The translations under genes and the position numbers were made by a program. This document shows, piece after piece, positions 14,301 through 26,334 of a stretch of 64,000 nt of DNA (position 1 is the stretch's first letter; the number at the start of each line of letters is the position of its first letter). Location: positions 34,036,040 through 34,100,039 of the forward strand of contig JAKTNV010000001.1 of assembly GCA_022747635.1 (NCBI GenBank). The letters are read 5' to 3'. The DNA comes from Hetaerina americana. Lineage: Eukaryota > Arthropoda > Insecta > Odonata > Calopterygidae. Below the pieces are notes generated by a model. The model worked only from the letters and a program-made list of their open reading frames with translations. It did no database searches and had not been told where the DNA came from.

Positions 14301-17300
14301 AAAGTTAGTTTTTCCTTGGTCACAGGCTATTCAGAATAACATGATTCAGAGAAATTTATTCCAGTATTAATATGATTAAAGAGGACATGAGTCATGCCTC
14401 ATTTTGGCTCAGAAAGGTGATTGACTTTAAAATGCTATATGCACATGTTTAACTGAGACCTCAAGTACTTATTTAAAATAAATTGAAGTTTATGAAATGG
14501 CAGAGGGGTCTTGACTTCTGAAATAGCATTAAGTACAACTGGACCCAGGACATTATATTACAACATAAAACAATATTTTTCAACAATGGCCCATTTCTAC
14601 ATAGTTTGTATATTTTCTTATCATAAATATTTCAAACATCCTAAAATCATAGCAACAAACCTCAATGTTGGGGTGATAAGTGAATATGATCTTATTGATG
14701 TATGCATTCAATAGTTTAATTATTTACATACATATATAATCATTGTTTTAGCTGAGTACTGAAAAGTCATTTTAATATTTTGAATACCAATTTTATAATC
14801 ATTGTGTGGAGCCAAAGAGAAATCAAAAATGAAAATGCAGGAATTCCAAATGTACACCAGAGGTCGAATAGGATAAAGTAACTGTTGCAGTATCTCCTGC
14901 AATTCTTTGAAGTCAACATTATTTAATGGGCCTCTGGAACATGCTTGTTCATTGATGGACACCAGTTATAAAGTGGCTTATATCAAACATTAGTCCATAT
15001 TTCTCCCAAAATAAAGAACATTATCATCACCAAAATTAGCTTTCAACATGTTTAAATACTAAATAACACCTTTTACCTAAATATCCATTTTGTCTGAAGA
15101 AACTATTGACCCAATCTGACTGGGATTTAGAGTAAACGGACGGCACAAAGAGGCTGTTGGGTCCTTGCTTCCCACTAAGAGAACCAGCCACTTGCTTCTT
15201 TTCAAGAAGGCCTTCCACCACAGCTATCAATGAAAAAGGAAATTTACATATAAATGTGGGTTTAAAAATTTCAGTAGGTTCTTCTGCTTCTAAGGTACAT
15301 TTCAAAAAGATATAAGATGCACACTTTCCAATACTTATTACACAACTAAAATATCGCATAAAATAACACATACCCTTCACACAACTCCCATACAGTATGG
15401 TATTTAAAACACTTTGTAAACAGGCCAACGTTACGACTCAACAAAGGCACTCAAATAATAGCTAACAACTCTCCTGCCTCGCAAGTCTACATTGACTTGC
15501 TTAGTCTTATATACTTACAATAAAATATACTCTCTGGTATGCTGCACTGTGATATAATTGATGCAACCATTGTCGGGCGTGTAACAGCACACAAAGCACC
15601 ACGGACCACAGCACGATTCCGCGCCACATATGCTTCAGTAAAGATTAACCTTGGGTCTTGCCTATCTTGTTTTCCATCAATTGTTTTCCCAAGCTCCCTC
15701 TCCACTAACTGCAGCAAAGGATAAATTATGACAATATGATACTTGTGTGTGTCTGCTTTGTCTTAAAATTACAATACAATCTAATACAACTGTAACACAG
15801 GCAAAATAATATTCTTGCATGTGCTGTTGGTATTTTATCACCCCAATATGCATTGTATCAATTAAAATGATGAGCAGTCAGTGTCAAACAACAACACATG
15901 ACTAATATACAGGAAGAGCTGAATAGAACATGATATTAGCTGTATAAATCAATACACTTTGACCCAAAATGTGTTACACTCTCAGTTTGATCTTCATTGG
16001 GAGCTGCAGAGATGACAAATCATTAAATATTGGATTTTTTAAACATCCCTACTTATGGTTTCAGACAAAAACCTATTGATCTGGTTTCATCAGTTTCCTT
16101 TGGACTTTAAGAAGACTATTTGGTCAAACTTTCAGAATTGAAAAAAATAAGTTTCCACAAAATGTCTCTTAAAAATTGTATTTTTTAAAAATTTGATGTT
16201 CAATTTTAGAATCCACATGTATAAACAGAGAAAGATAAAATAATTAATAGAGAGAGCCAAAAAGGGGGAACAAAAGTGATAACAAATTTGTTTGTTCCAC
16301 TGATTTTTATATTTAAAACGACCAGTTTCGCCGAATAGTCGACATCATCAGGTAAAATATACATTACTATTTGACATTTATATATGCATGGATGTGGTGG
16401 GATGGGGTTTTGGGTGGACGGGAGGTGTGGTTTGGAGGTGGGGAGAACTTGGAAGAAAGGATGGGGGGGGGGAGGAGTAGTGACCAACCATGAAAGGGGG
16501 GATAGTGGGAGAGGGTATAGATGAAGTGTAGAGCGTCAGCCGCGAAGGGTTGAGTTTGCTATCGGTAGGGGTTTGATGGTGATGCTAGGTATGGTAGTGG
16601 TGAATAGATGAGAGGGGGGTTGAGACCCTCTCTCCACACCATACCTCCCATCATGTTCATTAAATGAAGAACACAATGTTACCTAAAGCGTCTGTAAATG
16701 TGCAGTTACAAATACTTTGGACAGAAAATATAATAAGTTGGCTAACCATTTGCAGAAAATCCCCAGGAAGATCATAAGTCCTGGTCAGGTTGGAAACAGA
16801 AACTCGTCCCTCACGCTGCAAGCGATCGTTGATTTCCTGAGCAACTCTATTTTGATAGCCTTTGTCAATTAATTGTCCCAGTATTACAGTGTATGCACCT
16901 CTCCCATCCTTTGACGAAAGCTCACTGACACGAGCTTCTACTTGGCTCAGGTCCACGGAGAGCAATCTAGCAAGTTCCACCAAATTAATCCTGCCTGGAG
17001 AATAAAATTTGGAGATTTCTTAGTAGTTATACGTTTTACACAATAAAGGAATACTCTGGTAATTGCATAAACTGTGTTACCTCCATGTACATATAACTCA
17101 TCCAAAATCTCTTTGGTGAGATGCTGCGGAGTAACGTATTCTTTCCCATCGGTCGTGAAAAGGACATCTAAAAGTTTGAGATCTAGAAGTTTGGAGATTA
17201 TTTCTATACAGTTATTTTCTGACAGCCTGAGGGATAACAGAGAATTTCACATTTGAAAAAAATCATTATTGCTGACCTTAAGAAGTACAGTGACACAAAT

Positions 17301-17541
17301 TTCGTCCAAAACTAAATGTAAATACAAAAACATATTGACATGGCTTAGCAGACGAAATTTTGGTTTATGGAAATTACACACTTTTATGTCATTATTAACG
17401 AGAGAAATGGAGTTAGAATATTAAGTAATATAAAACTTCGAAAACAAAACTTGCTACAAACCTCTGAACCGTGCAACTAAGTTGAGCCCGCTGAAAATCT
17501 GCGGCTAGCCTCTTAATCTCATCCCAATCCACAGCTGCCAT
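2335..17541 (-). CDS. UFL1: E3 UFM1-protein ligase 1 (13 coding exons, complete)
   Basis: UFL1 transfers the ubiquitin-like protein UFM1 to targets such as ribosomal protein uL24 at the ER membrane, working with DDRGK1/UFBP1 and CDK5RAP3. Exons, 5' to 3': 17462-17541, 17081-17226, 16747-16994, 15519-15708, 15077-15223, 13787-13968, 12415-12591, 9765-9938, 6541-6821, 5506-5809, 5253-5419, 3589-3803, 2335-2546. All junctions have AG/GT and the phases join without gaps, giving 2523 nt or 840 aa (human about 794). The N-terminus reads [15 protein letters not shown], nearly identical to vertebrate UFL1. Other conserved blocks are [29 protein letters not shown] and [16 protein letters not shown]. 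Residues about 391-500 form a low-complexity linker: basic and Gly-rich ([17 protein letters not shown]), then acidic. The extra length over human lies mainly there and at the C-terminus. The start at 17541 is the conserved Met. Identification rests on remembered family sequence. Confidence 0.96.
3934..4100 (-). repeat. Degenerate tRNA-derived SINE copy in a UFL1 intron
   Basis: The stretch beginning ggtagagaaacagttccttt matches the body of the better preserved SINE at 42846-43115 in order and orientation: the cagttcctttccctgt block, then a ggtacc block, then gcttgggtg. The tRNA-like head would lie near 4100 but is badly worn. It belongs to the intron between the UFL1 exons at 5253-5419 and 3589-3803. 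Confidence 0.5.
4318..4393 (-). repeat. SINE tail fragment
   Basis: This piece (taagccttatacagcatgtg, then gggccagttcctttcactgt) matches the tail of the SINE at 42846-43115, where the same blocks read ctaagccctatacggcgtgt and ggccagttcctttccctgt. It is a partial second copy about 220 bases from the previous one. Confidence 0.5.
4450..4619. repeat. Fold-back (MITE-like) element, 170 bp
   Basis: The two halves are near inverted repeats over most of the length. The left end, agtaaaatataccaat, pairs with the right end, attggtatattttaatt. The inner parts (ctagttttgatgcattggcg against cgccgatgcgttaaaactag) also pair, so the whole could form one long hairpin. There is no coding capacity. Size and layout resemble the element at 61919-62085. 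Confidence 0.7.
8234..8332. repeat. Imperfect palindrome / fold-back element, about 99 bp
   Basis: The left arm contains gagggtaaag and acatttccaccaaa. The right arm contains their reverse complements, tttggtggaaatgt and ctttaccctc, around a short AT-rich centre. It could be a small non-autonomous element or a bare hairpin. It sits in the UFL1 intron between exons 8 and 9. Confidence 0.6.
10000..12240. other. Long UFL1 intron stretch without recognisable content
   Basis: AT-rich intron sequence between UFL1 exons at 12415-12591 and 9765-9938. I see no coding frame, RNA gene or repeat that I can name. Confidence 0.5.
16276..16375. repeat. Half of a fold-back-type repeat
   Basis: Contains blocks (tccactgatttttatattta, then acgaccagtttcg, then gacatcatcagg) that match in order the right half of the fold-back element at 61919-62085 read on the other strand. 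Only one arm is evident. It lies in a UFL1 intron beside a G-rich tract. Confidence 0.45.
16386..16640 (+). repeat. G-rich low-complexity tract
   Basis: About 250 bases are strongly purine-biased with many GGG and GGGG runs on the plus strand, including one run of ten G. That contrasts sharply with the AT-rich surroundings. As UFL1 is transcribed from the minus strand, the pre-mRNA here is C-rich. It has G-quadruplex potential on the plus strand. I see no coding frame of note. Confidence 0.6.
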
Positions 17542-18840
17542 GTTGGCGGTAAGACCAGTTTGACAAGTGAAGGTTGAAACAAGGAAAATATATGGTGGGC
17601 GGCGTGATGGACATAAACAAAGCTGCCATAGCTCTTTGAATAACTTCACCGTCGTTCCGCGGTTTAAACAATAATTCTGGAGCGAAGCACATCAAAATTA
17701 GGTAGAGCGGCTAAATGAAATGATGGCAATCATCCGCGTGCACATTCTATCAAATACTAGAGCTCTATAGCGATGGATTATAGGTGAAAGGCCTCAACCA
17801 GGTTGCCTTCACATCTTAGAATCCAATGTACTTGTAGGACTAATGTTAATGTCAAGATACTACTTCAAAACAGTTTGATATTCCCCATAATTCAGGATCC
17901 CGTAAATAACAGTGTAGTCCCGTGTTCCACTGAATAATGCTCTCTTAGCCGTGCTTATCTCTTAATAAAAATACAAACTTGCATATATGTGGCGAAACCG
18001 CTATAAAGTGCAATTGAGCTTGCGTTCGAGCTTCCAATAACTGATGTCATTGGGATTTAAGTTTGTGCAAACTCTTCTCTATTACAGGTGAGTAAAACAC
18101 CACTATTAAAAGTTTAGCAACATCATTAATTCGCATTTAACGAATTTAATTATTTTCAATCCTTCCCACATCGGCCCTTGCCCGATTGGGTTACCCAGGA
18201 AGGAATATCTGTAGCATTCAATTCTAGCCTTGTCAGGTAGCATTCTTTTTTCCGTTGCTCAACAATTACTTCGTGAAGTCATGGTACACCAGAATTAACA
18301 GAGATTGATCAAGAGTTGGGTTCGCGACAGTTCACTAAAATGCACTAATTCCGAAATACTCACCAACAATGCAATAATTTCGGGGTAAAAATCATTCGCC
18401 TGGACTGGGAATAGCTTACCAGCAACATATCATTCTGTGAGCATCTTGAGCAGTTACGAAGTGGCTCTCCTCAAAGTTGATTCCTCACCACTTAATAACC
18501 GTTGTATCAGTAGGTAATAAAATTCACCAGCAAGAAAATTTTCTTGGGAAAATAGGGAGAATTTCAAACAAAACCAATATTGCTTTTGAAAGATTGTTAT
18601 TGACATATTGATTTGACAAAATGCACTATTCATTTAAGTCCACTACTGCACAATGACCATTGTACAATAATATTCCATGAAGTATAAGCCACCAGAGACC
18701 TATTTCACATGACATTTAGCATGACTACACATGGGCTTCACAGAAATTAACATGAAACTGCATCACGATGAGATTGACAAATACTAAAATCACTGGCTAA
18801 CTTTACTTGCATTTCTATACATGTAATAAAAATAAAATTG
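17542..18840. other. Intergenic between UFL1 and UAP56; presumed UFL1 promoter side
   Basis: The UFL1 start codon is at 17541 and the UAP56 poly(A) signal near 18846. The UFL1 promoter and 5' UTR should lie in the first few hundred bases. I could not recognise a TATA box or initiator with confidence, nor any other gene. Confidence 0.5.
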
Positions 18841-18845
18841 AGTAG

Positions 18846-18851
18846 TTTATT
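18846..18851 (-). terminator. Candidate poly(A) signal of UAP56
   Basis: AATAAA on the minus strand, about 220 bases beyond the UAP56 stop codon at 19068-19070, consistent with a short 3' UTR. Confidence 0.5.
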
Positions 18852-19067
18852 AACTACACATTAGTGAAATACTTTGTTAAATGCCACACTTATGACATTT
18901 ATCAGGAATTAAGTGCAACAGCTCCACAACACTGTGAAATCTGAAACGTCACATTTTAAGTCCATCAGGTATTGTTGGAAGGTGTGTGAAAGCAATAACT
19001 GCACAGTCTTGGTACATCCATATAACCTCTTCGAGGAGACGAAGGATCAAATAAACTTGTCATTTCT

Positions 19068-22000
19068 TTACCGCCCTTCAACTGAAAAAATAAAAATACA
19101 ACTGAATACCAAAAATCAAATCTCACTCACTCAACCTGAAGTTATCATTGAATTTCAGTGAGAGAGTTCAAGATTCTTTCATCAAAAAGTACAGAAATAA
19201 AAGATCATCATGTTGCAACAATACACTACGAAAAATAACATTACTTACTGTAAGAGGAGAGATCAATTTCATCAGGTAATTCGGTTATGTTAACATCAAA
19301 CCTGTCTTGTACATCATTTAATATTTTTGCATCTCCTTCATCACTGACGAAAGTTATAGCCAAGCCCTGCAATGAGAGGGGTTAAAATTTAAGAAATTCA
19401 CCCCAACTAATGACAAACATTAAGATTTTGGAAGTCCATTAAAAGAAAGAAATATTACCTTGGTTCCAAATCTACCAGCACGTGCTACTCTATGCAAGTA
19501 AGTATCAGAGTCTTCTGGCATGTCATAATTGAAAACTATGTTAACTCTCTCAATATCCATGCCTCGGCCAAACAGATTTGTTGCCACCAATATCCTCTAA
19601 AATTAAAATTTTAATAATTAAAAAAAAAAGGAATCTCAAATGGCGAGTATAACTATAAAATAATGTATCAGATTTAGATAAAAAATCACTGGAATCATAT
19701 GTCCCTATCATGATTTCATCATCAAGCCATCAATAAATAAATTGTAGGTATGAAACAAACCTTTTGAAAATCCTTAAACTGCTGATAACGAGAAAGCCTC
19801 TCTTCCTGTGTCATACCTCTGTGAATAGCAATGGCAGGAAAGTTCTGTTCGATCAACAACTGTGCTAATGCCATGCACCTTTGAACAGATTTCACAAAAA
19901 TAACCACCTGCAAGAATTGAAATCCTCCATTAATTCCACTAGAAAGATGCACAAAAATAATTATTTTTAGACTTCAAATTTACCTGGTTGAATTCCAAAA
20001 CATCTAATAATTCAAATAGTTTTTTGTTCTTCTCGTTCTCCTTTAATTTTACATAGTGCTGCTGCAGGCCATGAAGAGTTAGTTTTGCTTCATCATCAAC
20101 ATAAACTTCCATAGGCTGTTCCCCAACATAAAGGAAGAAACAACAACAAACATGGCACATTTAAACAAACAACACCCCAGCCTTTCATCCCAGTCAACAT
20201 TAAAAAATTGAATATCTGAATATTAATTTCAAGCACAAAAAAGTAGGCAATAAAAATGAAAACACCCTTAATAAAATTTACTGCTTTGTTAAATCATGCA
20301 AATTAAATCCCTAGAACCCTGGACTGGGGTAGTTTCTGCCTAACATCTGAATTTTATGTTGCCCGTTCAGAGTGATGGAATTATGTACGATTCTCACCAC
20401 CAATGTTACCTGCCCCAGTTTCTACATACGGTTTCGTTGGTAGAGGCTGGGAAATCCTCCACCACTGGACCTCCATGCAAAGGGGTGATAGACGTTGGAG
20501 AAATAATGCTGATGATCCAAACAGGCAGTTGCATTTAACATCAATCCTTAACCCCTTTCTCATCACAGGCCCAATAGCCCGATATTTATATCCCAATTCA
20601 ATTAAGAATCCTCTATCGGTCATGATCTCATGTATTCACATTAATGCCAATACTGTTGCAGCCTAACATCCTGACAACCCTGACCTAAGAATCTTCGTTT
20701 CTTCTCTTCTCTCTTCATTTCTTGCAATCTTCTGTTCTTCTTATCTTCACCTACCCAGCTAACCTATTCCCACATCCCAACAACAACTCAAAACTCAAGC
20801 AGGTGCTAAATGCTTCAACTCCAATTCAGTTTCAATAGCAAGATAATGAGGTAAGGAATTGAACTTAAAACTTGGAAGACCAACCGGAATTAAGTTTGGA
20901 ATGATAGATGTCTGGCTCTAAATGTTATTGCAATTCGAGAACCTAACAAAACTCCAGGCTCAGCCCCAAACTGAAGAGCCCACGCTCAATTCAACACCTT
21001 CCCATAGGACATCAACCTAACCCAACATATTTTAAACTAAGTGATGGATATGTAACAATTCGGAGGATAATTTACATCTTGCATAAACTTCTTGCAAACA
21101 GGCCTGACGTCCTTGCTCAGAGTGGCACTAAACATCATGACCTGCTTTCCATGGGGGGTGTTGCGGAATATTTCTTGCACATCTCTCCTCATATCTAGAA
21201 AAATAGTAACAGCAATTAACAATTACTCATGTTTCGTTCATTAAATAGCTAGAAATAATTTACACTTTAAAACAATGTTTGGTGGTAGCGTACTTCTTTC
21301 CTAATCAGGAGGAAGCATAGAACCACCCAGTATTTAATGTACACAGTATAAAAACGCCAGACTGAAAATTACAACAGCCTGGAGCTGGGACTGTGATAAA
21401 CTAAAATTAGTTATGTAGCCTTAACAACCAAAATACATACCTAATAGCTCCAACATTTTGTCACATTCGTCAAGAATGAAGTGCTTCAAGTGCTTCAGCA
21501 CCAACTTCTTGGAGCTAACCAGGGCAAGAATACGACCTGGAGTTCCAACTACAATGTGAGGGCAACTGTTTTTAAGAACTTCCTCATCCTTTTGGATAGG
21601 GAGGCCACCAAAAAACACACCAACCTACACAACAAAAAGAAGACCCATTAATCAACCTGAACAACCATCTAAATTTAAAAAAATAACTGGTGATAAGCTA
21701 TGATTCCAAAATAACCCAAGAACAAGGCTTAACCCAAACAATGTATCTAAAACAATAAATGGCAACCACCCACCTTAATAGTTGGCATGTATTTTGAGAA
21801 TCTCTCATACTCCTTGCTAATTTGAAATGCAAGTTCTCGAGTGTGACACATCACCAGGACATGGACTTGGTTATCAAAAATTTCAAGTTGCTGCAAAGTG
21901 GCCAAAACAAACACAGCGGTCTTACCCATACCAGACTTAGCCTGGCATAGGATATCCATTCCAAGAACAGCTTGAGGAATGCACTCATGTTGAACTGAAA

Positions 22001-23580
22001 ATAGAGAAAATACCTCGAGTACACTGAACGGATAGAATTCCTTTATATCAATTAAATGACTACAACTAAACATATGGCAATTAAAAAGTACTATTAACGT
22101 TTATTAGCCATTCCCAATCTGGTACCAATACAGCAAATGAAAGCAGTGAAAACTGTTTTTATTAACAGATTCAGGCAAATATTAATGGAATATTCTCATG
22201 GACTGCTGGCATCCAAGAACAAATCACAGGGCAATCCATTTGGAAAGTATATAAGGATATGAAAATCCTACATTTAAATATGCATTTAGTAATAACCTTT
22301 TCAAAAAGTTCAGTCTTAGAAAATAAAAAATCATTAAATATATTGGCGCGGATTAAGCAAACAAGTTTTACGCATTAGATAATCTCAATCCAAGTAAATT
22401 TGCCAATTGCTGCATAATACTCCACGGGAATAATTTGGACAGTCTTTAAAAATAAATGGGAATAGAGGAAATCCTGTTTAGCATTCCTGACACGCCGGAG
22501 ATGCTAGAATGGATGCAACAAATTCATGCATTTCCTATCAGCCAAATTCATACTCTAATATTAAATTTCGAATTTAAAAAATACGTGAACCTGAAAAGGC
22601 GCGAATATCTTGCGGTCTCATATGCCCTGAGAATCGAATTAATTTACTCAATTTCGAACATTTTAAAGTTAATTTTAGAGTAAAATCAGCTGTTACTGAA
22701 GATAAATTACGAGTTACTTGTAAGAACAGCGGGTGAAACGTGAACGAACAGAAATAATATCTTAACCATTACTGGAAAAATATTATCCGGTCCAATAACT
22801 GTAACAAATGATAGTCTTAATCAAAAGTCAAGAGATTTGTAATTCTAATTAGTGAAAAACGTTTCGATGACCTTCCAAACACATTCACGTCGACAAAATA
22901 AGATGACAGGGAGATAAGTTGAAATAAGCCTCATGAAAATACATATATATTTATGATACGATTGATGGGGCTGAACAACGCCGGAAAAACTTCAGGGTAC
23001 CTTTATCTATTGGAAAATGGAAGTTTCACACGCTTAAATCTTAGGGAGCAACAGTACACCTCGTTCTTCGCACGGGACATGAATACTTTAACCTACTTCG
23101 TCAATTACTATCCTCATCTCGAAAAACCCACCAGAACATAACGGGGCACAGTTTCCCAACTAATGATTTCGCCGGACTGCTACCCGGTTATTATAACTTG
23201 CATTAATCAGAACCTTTTGATATACAAACAAATTTCCAGAGTGAAGGACGTAGTAGAGTTGAATTTCGAACAAGTAAACGGTCCATGGAAATTCGAAAGC
23301 AGAAAAACTGAATCACAATACACGTGGTATATAACCGCAACGGCCATTTTGATTAGCCATTTTGGGAAGAAATACCTTCAGATGGATGTTCAAAACCACA
23401 ATCAGCAATAGCTCTCAATATTTCCGGCTTAAGAAGAAAATCTCTGAAGCCTGAGCTGTGTATGGAAACGTATGTTCCTTTAACGTCTTTTTTGGTGGCT
23501 ACATCTCCCGAACCGTCGACGACGGTTGTTTCATTTTGTTCTTCATCCTCGTAGTCCAAAAGATCATCATTATCTGCCAT
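19068..23580 (-). CDS. DDX39B: ATP-dependent RNA helicase UAP56 / DDX39B (fly Hel25E), 9 coding exons, complete
   Basis: DECD-box helicase acting in spliceosome assembly and, within the TREX complex, in nuclear mRNA export. Exons, 5' to 3': 23376-23580, 21774-21994, 21441-21624, 21076-21194, 19984-20115, 19761-19907, 19459-19596, 19249-19366, 19068-19081. Phases join to 1278 nt, 425 aa, the usual family length. Visible motifs: Q-motif region [10 protein letters not shown] (about 44-53), Walker A AKSGMGKT (87-94), DECD (194-197), SAT (226-228), and motif [12 protein letters not shown] (371-380). All catalytic motifs are intact. The last exon is only 14 nt. The exon at 19249 ends at a strong donor (A|GTAAGT) that would otherwise read Ser-Lys-stop; a consensus acceptor (ttttttcag) at 19082 then supplies Ile-Glu-Gly-Arg-stop, the ending I recall for insect UAP56. 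Start codon at 23580 begins [14 protein letters not shown], typical of the family. Confidence 0.97.
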
Positions 23581-24257
23581 TGCGTTGTTATTTATGGATT
23601 ACCCCAAGTCACTGTAATATAAACAGAGAAGTGAAGATTCCCAAGAAAATCAATAGCATTTGAAGCTACGTCACAATCTGCTACAATGTGAAACTTAAGT
23701 TATTAATAATAATTATACAGTGAATAAAATTCAGAGTAAGTTCATTCTGTACAAGAAAAACATTTCTTCAAGAATAGTAAAGCAAATAGAACAATACGAG
23801 GAGAGAATAACCCGGTCAACTTACCAAGAGCACAGTTCACCGGCAATGGACGCTAACAAGTAGCAATGGCGTTGTTTCATGCAGAAGTCAAATTATCTGC
23901 AATAAATATCTTTACGTAGGTCGTATAAATAAGTGTAGCTTGGATTTTAAAAATTATAATTATATTTATTAATACTAAATAACAACTCATTCATGATTTT
24001 AAGATCACTAAAAATTAATGAAGTAGGATAAGTTTTCGACTTGATATTTATATACTTCCGTTCATTGGACAGAATTACCCCCATCTGTTCTTCAATACTT
24101 CGCCTCAATAAACAACAAAAAAATGATTAATCTTCCTAAATCTGTAATTATAAATTATTAAAATTCGAATTAAATATATTATAAATTACTGCAATGGTGA
24201 ATTTTGGTTTAAACTAAAGCATTATTTGTGAAATTTTTGGGCGGACTTTTTGAATAT

Positions 24258-25532
24258 TCAGAAGTGTCCCAAAAGTAAGTTGAATGAGCTAGCAAGCTGC
24301 GTCTAGTGACGATAAAGGTAATGGGAAGTTAGGGAAGCCAACTATACCCACGTCAGTTACCTGTAGGCTGATCCACAGTGCGAATCCCTGCCAGTTCGAC
24401 CCCTTGTTTTAGTGGCAAATCGGAATTTCATTATGCCGCGTTTCAAGGACCAGCGTTGCGCGATTAAATTTTTGTTGCACTTAAGAAATCGAGGGCCGAG
24501 ACTGTTGCTCTGCTAAGGGAAGCTTATGATGACAATACCATGCCCCAAAATATGGTTTACCGCTGGCACAAGATGTTCCGGGAGGGAAAAGTGGACATCG
24601 AGGACGAAGACCGTCTGGACGACCGTCGGAGTCACATTCCGACCAAAATGTGAAGAAGGTAAGGGACAGGTTGAACTCTGATCAACGCTTGACCGTTAGA
24701 ATGCGTGCGAATTAGTGTTATATCCCTTAAAGTACTGTGCATCGCATTGTTACCGAAGATTTGGGCATGCGGAAGATCTGTGCAAAGATGGTCCCCTTGG
24801 TGCTTTCCAATGAATGGAAGGTAGCTCGTGCAACGATCTCGAGTGACCTCTCACAGCAATGCGAATATTTTGGATAATATTATTACGGGTGGCGAAACAT
24901 GGGTTTTGTAGTATGACCTGGAGTTGAAAAGTCAAAGTACTGAGGGGCAAACGGCAGCTTCCCCGCCCCCAAAAAAGGCAAGAATGAGCGAGTCCCGTCT
25001 GAAGTCCATGCTCGTCGTTTTTTTCGCCAAAAGAGGCATTTTCCACTTAGAGTTTGTGCCACAAGGACAATCAGTTAGCAGTCATTTTTACCAGGAAGTC
25101 CTGAAAAGGCTCCACAGCAGAGTGAAACGCGTCAGGAAGGAGATCGCCAACACTTGGCGTCTTCATCATGACAGCCCGCCGTCACATTGTGACTTCATTT
25201 TCACGAAGTACTTGGCGAAACGCGAAGTGGCAATACTGCCCCAGCCGCCGTACAGCCCCGACTTAGCACCATCGGACTTCTTGTTCCTGAAGATCACGAC
25301 GGGGCTCAAGGGCCACCCACCATTTCGGGACTTCGGAAGCCGTCAAAGAAGCGACGACGAGGTGCTTGAAGAAGGTCCCCGTCGACGCATTCCAGGGTGC
25401 GTGCAGCGACTGGGAAAAATGCTGGCGCCAGTATTCCAACGCGGAAGGAAGCCACTTTGAAGAATTTTCGTTGATTGCACTTTAACCCTGCAATGAGTTT
25501 TTTCCTGGGCTAATTTTGCGACATACCCTGTA
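24258..25532 (+). mobile_element. Decayed mariner-like DNA transposon
   Basis: The ends show degenerate terminal inverted repeats: cagaagtgtcccaaaagtaag on the left and the reverse complement of a right end reading acagggtatgtcgcaaaat. Between them lies a broken mariner transposase on the plus strand. The length, near 1275 bp, is typical of mariner. It sits in the gap between the divergent UAP56 and BBLN genes. Old, given the stops and frameshifts. Confidence 0.85.
24433..25460 (+). pseudogene. Mariner transposase pseudogene
   Basis: Starts MPRFKDQRCAIKFLLH and soon hits stops and frame changes. The region of the first catalytic Asp, normally GDETW, reads GGETW followed by an in-frame stop, so the first metal-binding Asp is lost. 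The later parts are recognisable: LHHDSPPSH and PPYSPDLAPSDF carry the second and third Asp of the mariner triad. The open tail spans 24924-25460. It cannot encode an active enzyme. Confidence 0.85.
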
Positions 25533-26334
25533 TTTAGATAGTGACATAGGATAAACAGTAGATTTTACAACAGCCTTTCAGATATTTAATTTTCAAAATA
25601 AAAGCGGCGCCTATGTGACAGGAATAGCCCCTGACCAAGGCATATAGTGCATTAAATCGTAACTAATTTCAAACTTAAATCAAAATTGTGAGCAGTTCCT
25701 CGACTAGCTGTTGCTGTATTTTACTACTGGAAACGAAACAAGCAAGAGACCGAAGAGAGAGATAAAATTGGCCGTTATTTCCAATGCATATCGATCTAGT
25801 CACCATATAATATTGGTAAAATGAATTGGCATCAGCCCGACTAAGGCAAGGGTAGATTCAACGTTTCAGAGCTTTCCCATATGCTTACTGTATGGCCATG
25901 GGCAAAATTTGATCCCTTTAATTGCGTCAATATCCGTTCTCGCCGTACTGTCATTATTTTCATTCTTTAGTGTAGGTATTATAGTATCAAAATCATCTCA
26001 TTTCAAAAAATGTGCTTTCCCGAGGCACGTCATTTTTTAGTGACACAATATATTGGATACAATATATAAGAAATACTATTGACGTTATACAATCGTTAAC
26101 TGTTTACCACGCCTGCTTATGTTTTGGCGGCTTAAATATTTCCTGCTGTTCCATTAATTTGATTTGGCAACAACGTTTAGTTTGTAGGCAGCAGTTGCGT
26201 TGTTGCCAATAGAGATCAGCTGACCAGCATATGATTTCACGCCACCCTTCACCTAAAAACTTTTACTCGGGAAAAATAAATAATATAAGTTGAAACTTCA
26301 TTTTTATATATAAATCACATCTGTGTGGGACAGG
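25533..26334. other. Intergenic upstream of BBLN
   Basis: AT-rich sequence between the mariner remnant and BBLN. It probably includes the BBLN promoter and 5' UTR, but I found no motif that fixes the transcription start. No coding frame stands out. Confidence 0.4.

Noticed and set aside
19243..19248. UAP56 ending at the TAA just after the exon at 19249
   Set aside because: The TAA lies in a consensus GTAAGT donor, and a downstream 14-base exon restores the family C-terminus in phase.
22953..23141. Plus-strand frame with [10 protein letters not shown], like the P-loop of Arf/Arl GTPases
   Set aside because: It is 62 codons inside a UAP56 intron with no other GTPase motifs (no DVGGQ or NKxD) and no continuation by splicing. 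Probably chance, at most a tiny relic.
24750..25046. 98-codon minus-strand frame
   Set aside because: Antisense to the mariner transposase relic, no recognisable features.
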